Source: Carex sylvatica
Lineage: Eukaryota > Streptophyta > Magnoliopsida > Poales > Cyperaceae
Reading direction: 5' to 3'
Assembly (NCBI GenBank): GCA_964058845.1
Contig: CAXKVR010000547.1
Coordinates: forward strand, 1-37,751
DNA length: 37,751 bases
Shown one piece after another: positions 11,348-20,499 of the stretch; position 1 is the stretch's first letter, and every line of letters starts with the position of its first letter. A program made the translations under genes and the position numbers. The notes under the pieces were generated by a model. The model had not been told where the DNA came from. It did no database searches and saw nothing but the letters and a program-made list of their open reading frames with translations.

Positions 11348-12534
11348 TTTATAAACCATAATTAATTAAATTAATTTTAGCAAAGTAGCATTATTACCTT
11401 TTTTTTTTCACAAAAATCACAAGGACCGAATAGGGGATTCGGTTTCCACATTTTACTTTTTGGAGAGACTGAATTCCCAATTCGGTCTCCAAGCAATTTT
11501 CATTTTTCCTGCAGCCAACCTTGTAGAAAGGTATTTTTCTTCGGACCGAATTGAGGATTTGATCATTTTTATTTTTATAAACCATAATTAATAATTTTTT
11601 TTTTTTTGTTTAGTGTAATTTAGATTTTTGTAGTGTAATTAATAATTATATAATTTTTTAGTTTGCATGCAGAGTAATTACCGACATTTTTATTAATATC
11701 CAACTTAATGTAGAGCATTCAAAAATACACAAAATTGACAGAAATTTCAATTTATTTGGATTTTTCAACAATTAGTTATGAAATTTCAAAGTTCAGCATT
11801 TCAAAAAACTTTAAACAGCTATAAATTTCGCTAGAAAAATTGGATTTGCACATATGACCACTTTTTCTGATAGAGGGGGACAAGACGGATCAGAAAGGGG
11901 GGAACCTCCGGGCATCCGAAGCATCACAATTTCAAAAAAAAAATGTCGTTTAATGCCTGAAAAATTTAGTTTAAGTTTTCTATCAATGGTAGACATACAA
12001 CGACTGGTATTTTATTTAGTGCAATTTTCATTTTTGTAGTGTAATTATTAATTGTAGAATTTTTTTGTTTCCATGGAGAGTAATTTAGCTTTTTGCATGT
12101 AGTATAAATTAATTGTTGAATGATTAAATATTTTAGTGGAATTTAAGTTTATGTAGTGTAATTATTAATTCTATATTTTTGTAGTTTGCATGTAGTAAGA
12201 ATAATGTAGAGTAATAGAATGAATATTAATATTGAATTGGGTTTGCATGTTAATATTTAATTGGATTTGCATGTTAATATTTTTTTGGAGAGAGAAGAAA
12301 GATATTTAAAAAATAAATGGAGACTGAATAGGCTACTCGGTCTAGCCTATTTGGAATTTTCTGTGGCCACTGCGGCAAAAAAGCTAGAAATAGATGGAGA
12401 CTGAATCCCCTAGTTGGTCTCTCCAGAAAGTAAAATGTGGAGACCGAATTGGGGATCCGGTCCTTGTGGTTTTTGTAAAAATAAAGTAATCATGTTGTTT
12501 TGCTAAAATTAATTTTATTGATTATGGTTTATAA
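11348..12534. mobile_element. Non-autonomous element with ~140-bp terminal inverted repeats
   Basis: Left TTTATAAACCATAATTAAT... (11348-11490) is the imperfect reverse complement of 12396-12534 (...GATTATGGTTTATAAA). Six paired modules of the type GGA(GA)CCGAAT ... ATTCGGTCTCC lie at 11423-11447, 11462-11490, 11543-11560, 12319-12347, 12396-12424 and 12439-12463. Three degenerate repeats with TGTAGTGTAATTA occur internally (about 11609, 12016, 12133). Long TIRs without a transposase suggest a Mutator-like or similar non-autonomous element. A-rich flanks prevent a secure TSD call. Confidence 0.65.
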
Positions 12535-13079
12535 AAAAATATTCACTTTTATGAGCCTGAATTTTATCAAAGAAAAAAATAGATAAATAAATGAGAATAT
12601 ATTTATTTACCAAAATAAATGTATTATATTATATTGGTGGTTTTTTTGAATTAATATAATTTTTCGATAAAATATTTTTTTACAATTCTTTTCATTTTTC
12701 TTTTCAGTATAAAATAAAACAAGCTTTTTTCAGAAAAAAAAATCTAAACTTTTTATTCAATTTGTTCAATTCCTACCAATTTTAATTATGATTTTCATAA
12801 TCATAATTCTAGATTTTTCACACCAGCACCTCGACCCACACTTGATCCTAACGCTCTAACATAAACCCTAATCTGCAAACATTTTTTCTCAGTAGCCACC
12901 ATATTGTGTTATCTCAAAACCACTTTTTTCTGTATTCAATTTTTCAGTCTAAGAAAGAATAACTGTGAACAAAGAAAAATTATGAGTTGCGCATGTAATT
13001 GTGTAGAGATGAGCTGGCAAATTCCTATAGTTGTAACTTTTTTTTGCCTACTCCGCATGAAAATCCAAGCTATGCCACT
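12535..13079. other. Intergenic DNA before the kinase fragment
   Basis: AT-rich. No terminus or domain recognised, although 12830-13070 is less AT-rich and could include decayed sequence of the same kinase gene. Confidence 0.35.
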
Positions 13080-13314
13080 GAGTGCACTGCACAGAGTGCG
13101 GTCCAGAGGCCGACAATGACTGAGGTTGTAATACAGTTCAAGAAATGCATCGAGTTGGAGGCGGAAACAGGAAGAAATTACATTACCAACTTCTATATAT
13201 TCCGTGAATAATAGAAATGGTCATACCATTGAAAATGTTAGACAGAACAGCACACAAGAGATGGAACAAAAAGTTGGGAGAGTTCCGGTGGCTAGTGACC
13301 CGGTAGGAAGATAA
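13080..13314 (+). pseudogene. C-terminal fragment of a receptor-like kinase, frameshifted
   Basis: The frame at 13080-13166 encodes ECTAQSAVQRPTMTEVV followed by IQFKKCIELEAE. This matches the end of the kinase domain (subdomain XI, the RPTM motif) of plant receptor-like kinases, especially the malectin/LRR type, where RPTM(S/T)xVVxELKECLxxE is common. The frame then closes at 13209-13211. A +1 shift gives a longer tail (NGHTIENVRQ...VASDPVGR) that stops at 13312-13314 and looks like a natural C-terminus. The catalytic part, transmembrane segment and ectodomain are all absent upstream. It is a broken remnant; family assignment rests on about 30 residues. Confidence 0.55.
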
Positions 13315-13507
13315 TTTCTCAATTTTTCAGTTTGATTATTGTCTATGATGGTTTTTTTTTTCCAGTGTGCAAGCATTAAAGAACATGTGCCTGGTGTTAA
13401 TTATGTAACCTTCTTTTTTGTGAATTTATGATTGAGTTCTTTTAGAGATGTATGCCTAGTTTGTAAAATCAAAATCGGGTGCATTGGTTATAACTCGACT
13501 GATATTG

Positions 13508-13812
13508 TAGACCAAAAAGCGTACTGCAAAAAAAGCTTGCTCTAGACACGTCATCATGTATTACTCAAAATGTTATGACTAGGCCATTACTTAAAATATC
13601 CACCAACATTATGATCACCTTATTACGTGCAAAAGTATTATAAACATGTGACGCGATGTACGTAACATAACATAACATAATGGATATATCGTCTGTTGCG
13701 GACAGATGACATGATGTGATATGCAAAATTGTGGAGAAAAAACACATTACGTTTAGTCGCATTATGATGGTGCTATTACGTATCGGTTCATGTCTTGACA
13801 ATCACATTTTTT
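13508..13812. repeat. Family R repeat, uninterrupted copy
   Basis: Begins near AAAGCGTACTGCAAAAAAAG and ends near CATGTCTTGACAATCACAT. At 13708-13712 it holds one GACAT followed by GATGTGATATGC: the empty site for the family 1 LTR insertion. Confidence 0.75.
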
Positions 13813-14195
13813 TAGGGTATATATAAAATTTGCGAACAAGAAATTAAGATATTTGTTGAAATTTTTTAATCCAAATTTGTCTCGATATAAATTTTCTTGT
13901 GTAACTTTCATTACATACTACATAAAAATAATAAATAATGATAAGGATAACGACAACAATAATGATAACAATAATCATTATTATCATATTTCTATTGTTA
14001 CAGTTATTTTTAATCACAGAAGCAACAAAAACACCTGGTGTTATTATTTCTTGTTCTTTTTTGCTATGCTAATATAATGCATGCATCTAATTAATGCTCA
14101 CCTTACATCGGTACCGATTTGTTCATAAAATAGTTGCTCAATTTACACTATATATATAGATAATGTCTTGTCCCAGACACGTGGTACCCAAATTT
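13813..14195. other. Low-complexity AT-rich stretch
   Basis: Includes an AAT/AAC-rich microsatellite-like stretch at about 13925-13990. Nothing else seen. Confidence 0.4.
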
Positions 14196-14380
14196 TATTC
14201 CGTCAGTAATGAACGCGAGCACGTACAACATATTTTACTGACGGAATAGGAAGATAGAATTTTGCACAGTTTGTTACATTTTACTGACGGAAAAGGAAGA
14301 ACATTTGACTGACGTGATTTTGCCGCGATTTTACTGATGGATCGAATAGGGAGATATTTGCTTCGGGATTTTACTATTCG
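14196..14380. repeat. 14-bp inverted repeat plus TTTTACTGACGGAA direct repeats
   Basis: TATTCCGTCAGTAA at 14196-14209 is the exact reverse complement of TTACTGACGGAATA at 14235-14248. The right arm motif recurs, degenerating, at about 14277, 14306, 14330 and 14371. Confidence 0.6.
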
Positions 14381-14696
14381 GGTCTTTGGGAGCAAAAGTG
14401 AAGGTGCTTCGTATCTCTCCTCTTTTTTTTTTTTCCTCTTCAACACATGAGCCTCAATTAATTGCATGTGCAACATACATGTGCAATAATTGACATTAGT
14501 TACATGAATATCTCATACAAATAAGCATTATTTTGTCACATACTAATTAATAAACGTCAATTCTAGTGATAATTAACCAAACCAATAATCGGCTCATATT
14601 ATTCTGATATTTCTTTGTTTGCGTGCGCCTATATAGAAAATGTCTTGGTGTTGAAATTGGATTGGATCATACGTAAGAATCATGCACACGAATATT

Positions 14697-14845
14697 TAAG
14701 TGGATGCACATACATACATACATATTGAAGAGGCACATATAAATTTTAAAGAGAATCAGACGAATGTGGAATCCATCGGATTTAAATTGAGTCTGGTGAG
14801 CGTCAGACCCAAATTACTCCCCACTGGACATTTAGAGTCTGCTGA
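14697..14845. repeat. Half-copy of the 28.6 kb foldback repeat
   Basis: Matches 28605-28740 with scattered differences and ends in GGACATTTAGAGTCTGCT. It includes a short CATA microsatellite. It abuts the LINE fragment that begins at about 14850. Confidence 0.6.
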
Positions 14846-14849
14846 GCGT

Positions 14850-15650
14850 CGAACACATATTTATAGACAGGATGACCGAATATCACTGTCGAACCACGAT
14901 TGTGGACATGGTATATTGAAATATGAATTACCTGCATGCGCTCCACACATACGCAATTGATATCACCATAAACCTCACAAATAAAGCAGAAAAAAAACTA
15001 CAAACACTAAGAAGATATCTCAGAAGAGTTATAACACACGCAGATCAACATCAAGACTAGGTCAAATGAAAATGGACGGACACGGGTATTTACACCGTTA
15101 AAATTGCAAAAACGAGCTGTACATTACGAACCATGCCCACTGCAAATGGAAGTTGAGGGTACATCCAAGAACAAAAGTTCTTGGTTGGCTTCTGATTAAC
15201 AACATATTAATTGTTGACCATTGACAATCTAAGGAAAAGGAGATGGCCCATTACAAACATGTGTGTTATGTGCTGCCGGGATGCAGAAACAGCAAATCAC
15301 ATGGTAGGTAATTGTATGTTTGCGACGGAGATGTATGAAATGATGGACATTGCAAGACAAATGAGGTATGATCCGATACAAGCCATACTGCCGTTAGACA
15401 ACAACAAAAGAGCATGGGGAACCACCAGATTATGTCTATTTGAGTTGCAAAATTATGATTAAATTATTCAAATCATATGAAGTTCCATGCAAAATTGAGG
15501 ATTTAGTGATATTAAGATCGGTGAAATCAGGACTAATGACACAACTAGGCAGTAATAGAAAGTCGGGGCTTGGTTGACATTTAATTGTACATAACCATTC
15601 AGTACCTGTATGGTAGTATGAATACCTACTTTCTACTCATAAAAATTGCC
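14850..15650 (+). pseudogene. 5'-truncated LINE fragment (zf-RVT region)
   Basis: 14850-15425 aligns with 17648-18195 of the second LINE. It encodes a broken zinc-binding reverse-transcriptase C-terminal domain, including ITNMCVMCCRDAETANHMVG with the Cys/His ligands of the zf-RVT type. Frameshifts and stops interrupt it. The stretch after 15425 lacks homology to the second copy but ends TTCTACTCATAAAAATT, a usual LINE 3' end. Target-site duplication not found. Confidence 0.7.
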
Positions 15651-16473
15651 GTCTAACTTTAAAGTTGAAATTCCTCTTTTCTTTCTTATCTTTTTTTATT
15701 ACTTGTAAAAGTGAAAAGCAACTTTGTAAAGCCCTTAATTTAGAGTGATTAGAGTTGTTCCAATGTTCATAGTACAAAATTCTGAATTTTGAGAAGGGAG
15801 GTATGTAAAATAATTTATTCATAGCAATAACATGTTTCTTTTCCATGTGATATAAATAGGGTAATGATTCTCCTATACATCAAAATCTTGGATTCCAAAC
15901 ACTATTAAGTCAAGCTAATTCGGGATTAGATGACGTACCCACAAATGAAGCTTGCAATGGGCCAATGGTGCAGGCATTCTACCTACAATGGGATTCATCC
16001 CTTCTAGTGCAGAAAAAGTGCATCTTTTAGGGCTTATTATTAGAATAGAAGTTCTAACAAATGAACAAACTTGGGGTAAGTCATCTTGTGAATTTTGGGT
16101 AATTAGGGGCGTGTATATTTTGGTAAATAGTTACAACTGCAATATGATATATTTTGATGAATTGGTGGGCCTATTTTGGTATAGATGAAAATGCAAGTGC
16201 ATTCCTTTCAATGTATGAACACTATATATGTTATGTTGATGCTTATTAAATGTTAAATGCCTTTCATAGATCTATATATAAATGTGTTTTTGTTTATATG
16301 TTTATGTTTATATGTTTAAATGGGTATTAGTGGGGAATGTAATATAGTACCTAGTTGGTACAGAGAGGATTGTACCTAATTGGTACATAGAGGATTGTAG
16401 ATGAGAGCTTGCATGTACAATATCATTCAAGTTATTTCTGTGGGTATATCCATGGAAAAACGAATACAATTTG
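15651..16473. other. Unassigned region before the 36-bp array
   Basis: The open frame at 15952-16188 (78 aa) has near-average base composition but no motif I recognise. A short repeat (TTGGTACA(G/T)AGAGGATTGTA) occurs twice at about 16355-16398. The region could be the interior of the CACTA element whose right end is at 16963. Confidence 0.35.
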
Positions 16474-16712
16474 CTCTTGAAAATGCTACGGTGGGTCCTA
16501 TACACGCTGCTCTTGGAAATAATATGGTGGATCCCACATATGTCGCCCTTGGAAATAACCTGTTGGGACTCACACACTTTGTCCTTGGAAATACTACGCT
16601 GTGTCCCACATGCGTTGCCCTTGGAAATAACCTGTTGGGACCCACACGTGCTGCCCTCAGAAATAATACAGTGGGACCCACAAACTTTGCCCTTGGAAAT
16701 AATAAGCTCATG
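16474..16712. repeat. 36-bp tandem array, about 6.6 units
   Basis: The anchor CTTGGAAAT (or a variant) recurs exactly every 36 bp at 16476, 16512, 16548, 16584, 16620, 16656 and 16692. Units contain GGGACCCACA and GTTGCC-type cores. Because 36 is divisible by 3, frames stay open on both strands; one reads a 12-residue repeat with ALGNN and GPT. I regard coding as unlikely. Confidence 0.85.
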
Positions 16713-16729
16713 GGCTGGATGTTAAAGTA

Positions 16730-16963
16730 TTTCTGACGGTAGTATTTTCAAGGGTAAGCTCACGGAAAAAGTCAGAAAGTAGTATTTCCAAAGGTAAGCC
16801 GACGGAAAAAGTTAGAAAAGTGGTATTTCCATCGAGGCTATTTTTGACGGTAGTATTTCTGAGGGTAGCGCACGGAAATGACGATTTTGAGGCTTTTTCC
16901 AAGGGTAAGCCGTTGCAACAAGCCATATTTTAACCCACGAAAAAAGTGAGAATTCTAGTAGTG
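16730..16963. mobile_element. Right end of a CACTA transposon
   Basis: The end reads GAGAATTCTAGTAGTG at 16963, i.e. CACTACTAGAATTCTC in reverse complement, the classic CACTA terminus. Subterminal repeats combine GACGGTAGTATTTC, AAGGGTAAGC and ACGGAAAAAGT several times. The 36-bp array next to it shares CTTGGAAAT/ATTTCCAAGG words and probably belongs to the same element. No matching left terminus was found in the window. Confidence 0.65.
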
Positions 16964-17088
16964 TTTGGTAAACCACTTTTATGTCAGGGTTGGTACAACC
17001 TTTTTAAAACTTCATATTTATAAATTGGAAATTTATACAATAAATGTGAACTATTAATCTTGTTGTTCTATACAAGTGGTTTGTCCAG

Positions 17089-18550
17089 TTACCGACAGTA
17101 CTGGGATGCAAACTCAGCGAATTCCCCTTCATATACTTGGGTCTGCCGCTATCCAACAAGAAGCTCCCCAAAACGAAATACCTGCCATTGATACACAAAC
17201 TAAATAGAAGACTATCTGGTTGGGCGGCAAAACATCTCTGGATTGCAAGTAGATTAGTTTTACTGAATGTGGTTCTATCAGCAATGCCTTCACACTTCAT
17301 GATGGCGTTAAAACTAGCTACCTCAATGGGTGATCAAACAAATCGAAAAAATCAAAAGGAGATTTTCATGGCATGATGTAGGACAACAGTCAAGCAGGAT
17401 GAACCTGGCAAATTGGGATCTAGTTTGCTGACCTAAAGAATACGGGGGACTTGGAGTAGCGGATTTGGTTACTTTCAACAAGGCACTACTCATGAAGTGG
17501 TACTAGTACTGGCAGAAACCTGAACAGAGAATGTGAAAATCAATCTTTCAAGGAACGAGGCTTAACGAAAACCTCGTGTCAATCTCGCCCCTTTTCACGG
17601 GAGCAATACAACAGTGCGATGCTTTTTTTGGGAAACAATGCGCGGTAACACACATTTATAGACAGGACGAACGAATATCACTGTGGAACCACGATTGGGG
17701 ACATGGTATAAGACAAGTCCTCCAACAGGTTCTCACAAACAGAGCAGAAAAGGAACTACAAACACTAAGAGGATATCTTAGAAGAGTTATAACACACGCA
17801 AATCATCAACATGACAAGGTCAAATGGAAATGGACGGACACAGGTATTTACACCGTTAAAATTGCACACCGAGCCGTAAAAAACGAGCTGTACATTACGA
17901 ACCATGCCCACCGCATATGGAAGCTGAAGCTGAGGGTACCACCAAGAACAAAATTCTTGGTTGGCTTCTGATTAACAACAGATTGCTGACCATTGACAAT
18001 CTAAGAAAAAGGGGATGGTCCATTACAAACATGTGTGTTATGTGCTACCGGGACGCAGAAACAGCAAATCACATGGTAGGTAATTGTATGTTTGCGACGG
18101 AGATGTATGGAATGATGGACATTGCAACACAAATGAGGTATGATCCGATACAAGCCATACTGCGGTTAGACAACAACAAAAGAGCGAGGGGAACCCTACT
18201 GATGGCAATGTTTGTAATATGGAGAGAAAAGTGTACACAAATCTTCAGAGATTCCATAAAGACACCGACATAGTTGATAGAGAAAGTGGCACAACTGTTG
18301 CATCGTCACACCCAACCACCGGGAGAAGTTTGACTGAATAATAAATCTTAAATTTCCTGTTTTCCTGTATTCGTTGGTTTTTTAGGGCTTGTTCTTTTCC
18401 TTTGGTTTTTTTCTTTCTTGCATTTTGTTAATTTTAAACTCAAGTATGTATTAGTTTTTGTGTTTCTTACTTTATTATGCAACTACAAAACTCTTGTGAT
18501 TTGCCACTATCAATTAAATATGAGCTAGATTCTTATTTTTTCTCAAAAAA
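17089..18550 (+). pseudogene. 5'-truncated LINE with target-site duplication
   Basis: The conceptual product starts in the last part of the reverse transcriptase (EFPFIYLGLPLSNKKL, then RRLSGWAAKHL and LVLLNVVLSAMPSHFM) and runs into the zf-RVT domain (KLKLRVPPRTKFL, WSITNMCVMCYRDAETANHM). Frameshifts lie near 17376 and 17971, with stops near 17430-17540. It ends in an A-run (18545-18551). The flanks ACAAGTGGTTTGTCCAG (17072-17088) and ACAGGTGGTTTGTCTAG (18551-18567) match at 15 of 17 bases, as expected of a target-site duplication from target-primed reverse transcription. The endonuclease and most of the reverse transcriptase are missing. Confidence 0.85.
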
Positions 18551-18567
18551 ACAGGTGGTTTGTCTAG

Positions 18568-19395
18568 CACATAAAATTGTACCATTTGTTGAGTCTCCAT
18601 TTTGTAAGATCAAGAGATCCAAAAAAAAATGATATTGTTCATCTTGTGGAATTGTTGATATGTCTTCATTAATGACAAATCCATGTATGCTACTATATAT
18701 GGAACAATCTTATTTATAGATACTCAATTGTTAAATAATTACTTTTATGTTCTTTAAAAACTACAGTACATATCATTGTTGGAAAATATATTGTCCTTGA
18801 AATATTAACGACTATTTATTATAGATGTACCTTAGGACACGATTTGCGCGCCTAAAAACTTGAAGGCGCACTAGAATTGTTCTTATATGTTAACTGATGT
18901 GTATTGTTGAGTAAGAAATTGAATCTATTTGCTTAATTAAGCAACATTTCAAGCGACATATCATAAACTAGCTAGGTAAAATTGGAAATATATTTATTTA
19001 ATTTTTGTATAATTTATTTTCTCATGAAAACTTCAGTATATGATACTACAAATATCAATTGGCATCCAGGTACAAATAAATTGCATCAAATTTTGGTCAA
19101 AAGTTAAAATGGCAATATTCTCCCAATTTCTTCCATCCGACTTTAGAAAAAAAACCATTTTAATTTTTTATAAATTCGTAAGTTTTGATGAGATGGTAAA
19201 TACTGCTTCATCAATTAAAAAAAACTCAAAGCACAGTTCGATCGATTGCTTAATTTCCAACTGGTTCGCAATTTTACCCGAAGGAATTGCGATTCATTCA
19301 TAAATTGGAGATACTAACCTCCATTAATTGTTTACGTACATAAGCAGTACGCAATTTTACGCTACATGCCTACATCGCTAATAACATAGCGACAC
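18568..19395. other. Intergenic DNA downstream of the glycine-rich gene
   Basis: AT-rich. The 87-residue open frame at 19040-19303 shows no domain and is probably random. Confidence 0.4.
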
Positions 19396-19401
19396 TTTAT
19401 T
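19396..19401 (-). terminator. Poly(A) signal AATAAA of the glycine-rich protein gene
   Basis: The minus strand reads AATAAA about 66 bp after the TAG stop, a normal distance for a plant near-upstream element. Confidence 0.55.
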
Positions 19402-19466
19402 CATAAACCAACAGCACCAAGTTCCTAAAAATGGTGCCCTACATTATTTTCGACACTTAAAAATAT

Positions 19467-20111
19467 CTAAAATTCGATGCTGGTTGGTGCAAGACCCTCA
19501 CCAGCAGGGCTTACAGCAGGGGACAGGATCCCACCGCTGACAGGCCCTTCCACAACAACAACATCTTTGACAACACCGTTCTCTCGATCCCCCAAAACTG
19601 GAACAACAACCTCTTTGACAACACCACGGACTGGACTTTTCTTTGGCGGTCGGGGAGGGCCGACAGGAGGTGCAGTAGGAGGTCGGGGAGGAGCAGCAGG
19701 AGGATTAACAGGAGCAACAACAGGAGGTCCAGTTACACTGCCTCCACCGCCGCCACCACCAGCTCCAGCACCGGTTCCTGTAGCGTTGCCACCTTTACCA
19801 GATCCCGAGCCAATACCCACACCACTGCCAAAGCCACTAGCGGAACTTCCACTGCCAGAAGCCTGACCGCCACCACCGCCAGCTCCTATGCCACGACCAT
19901 TGCCAGACGAACGAGGTCCTGTGCCTGATCCAGACCCACTGCCGGTCCCATTACCAGAACCGCCTCCATGTGCATCTTGCTTAGTGTAAACACCGCCGGT
20001 TGTTTGTTGGCTTTCTAGAAGGGTTCTACTGCCGGAGCAGATTGTTAACCCTAGAAGGAACAGTAGAGCTACTGTAAGAACTCTGCTGTTTGTGCTTTTC
20101 ATGGATGCCAT
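19467..20111 (-). CDS. Secreted glycine-rich/proline-rich protein, 214 aa
   Basis: This is the only convincing intact gene. The protein starts with a signal peptide (about residues 1-27: basic MKSTNSR, then hydrophobic VLTVALLFLLGLTICSG), followed by SRTLLE, a mature N-terminus often seen in secreted plant proteins. Residues about 49-127 are almost pure Gly/Ser/Thr (GSG, GTG and GGGG runs), residues 128-160 are proline-rich (APPRPP and GPPRPP), and residues 161-214 are non-repetitive apart from two related blocks, VVKEVVV and VVKDVVV. The composition suggests an apoplastic or cell-wall structural protein; that role is inferred from composition, and no enzymatic domain is visible. The first ATG is used; an in-frame ATG three codons later is an alternative. 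It is a single exon with a TATA box 45 bp upstream and a poly(A) signal 66 bp past the stop. The opposite-strand open frame is a shadow of the GC-rich repeats. Confidence 0.85.
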   Translation of the reverse strand: MASMKSTNSRVLTVALLFLLGLTICSGSRTLLESQQTTGGVYTKQDAHGGGSGNGTGSGSGSGTGPRSSGNGRGIGAGGGGGQASGSGSSASGFGSGVGIGSGSGKGGNATGTGAGAGGGGGGGSVTGPPVVAPVNPPAAPPRPPTAPPVGPPRPPKKSPVRGVVKEVVVPVLGDRENGVVKDVVVVEGPVSGGILSPAVSPAGEGLAPTSIEF

Positions 20112-20155
20112 TAGAGAAATGTTTTTTGTTGTGATTCATGGTAAGAATGAAGTTG

Positions 20156-20163
20156 TATTTATA
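20156..20163 (-). promoter_or_regulatory. TATA box of the glycine-rich protein gene
   Basis: On the minus strand the sequence reads TATAAATA about 45 bp upstream of the ATG. This would put the transcription start near 20128 and give a very short 5' leader. The A-rich leader (CACAACAAAAAACA) fits a plant 5' UTR. Confidence 0.7.
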
Positions 20164-20192
20164 AGCATGATGCATGTGCCCGGCCTGCAATA

Positions 20193-20237
20193 TGGGCCAA
20201 GTTGATTTGAAACCCAGTTGCCTATTGGCCCAGCCCA
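20193..20237 (-). promoter_or_regulatory. Site II-type (TGGGCC/T) promoter cluster
   Basis: TGGGCC occurs at 20193-20198 (plus strand) and as GGCCCA at 20227-20232; AGCCCA at 20232-20237 gives TGGGCT on the minus strand. Such site II motifs are known TCP-factor targets in plant promoters. The distal motifs fall inside segmental-duplication copy A and recur at about 29879-29889, where no gene follows. Confidence 0.5.
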
Positions 20238-20499
20238 AATTATCTTTCGTCAAAATCTTTCGGCCCGACCACGAGAGTTGATGCTCTCCAACTTGTTTAA
20301 CAACAAGAATTAGTTTAATTACTTAAAAATATGCATTCAAAATGGAGAAATTTCTAATTTTGTCAAATGCTATCAAATACTTATATTACTTTTAAATGAG
20401 TAAGGTTATGGTAATATGCATATTACGGAGTTATCCGTGCTAGATAGTCGATTCAAACTGTTAAACATGATTTTCATATAAAAATGTACTTAATTGGAG

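Noticed and set aside
16427..16711. Minus-strand 94-aa repeat protein over the 36-bp array
   Set aside because: A 36-bp repeat keeps any stop-free frame open on both strands; there is no signal, domain or start context.
16474..16712. CRISPR-like repeat array
   Set aside because: The units are contiguous 36-bp tandem repeats without unique spacers, in plant nuclear DNA beside a CACTA end.
18038..18257. Minus-strand frames of 62-66 aa
   Set aside because: They are antisense to the LINE zf-RVT sequence.
19477..19866. Proline-rich 129-aa open frame on the plus strand
   Set aside because: It is the antisense shadow of the glycine-rich gene, which has a signal peptide, TATA box and poly(A) signal.
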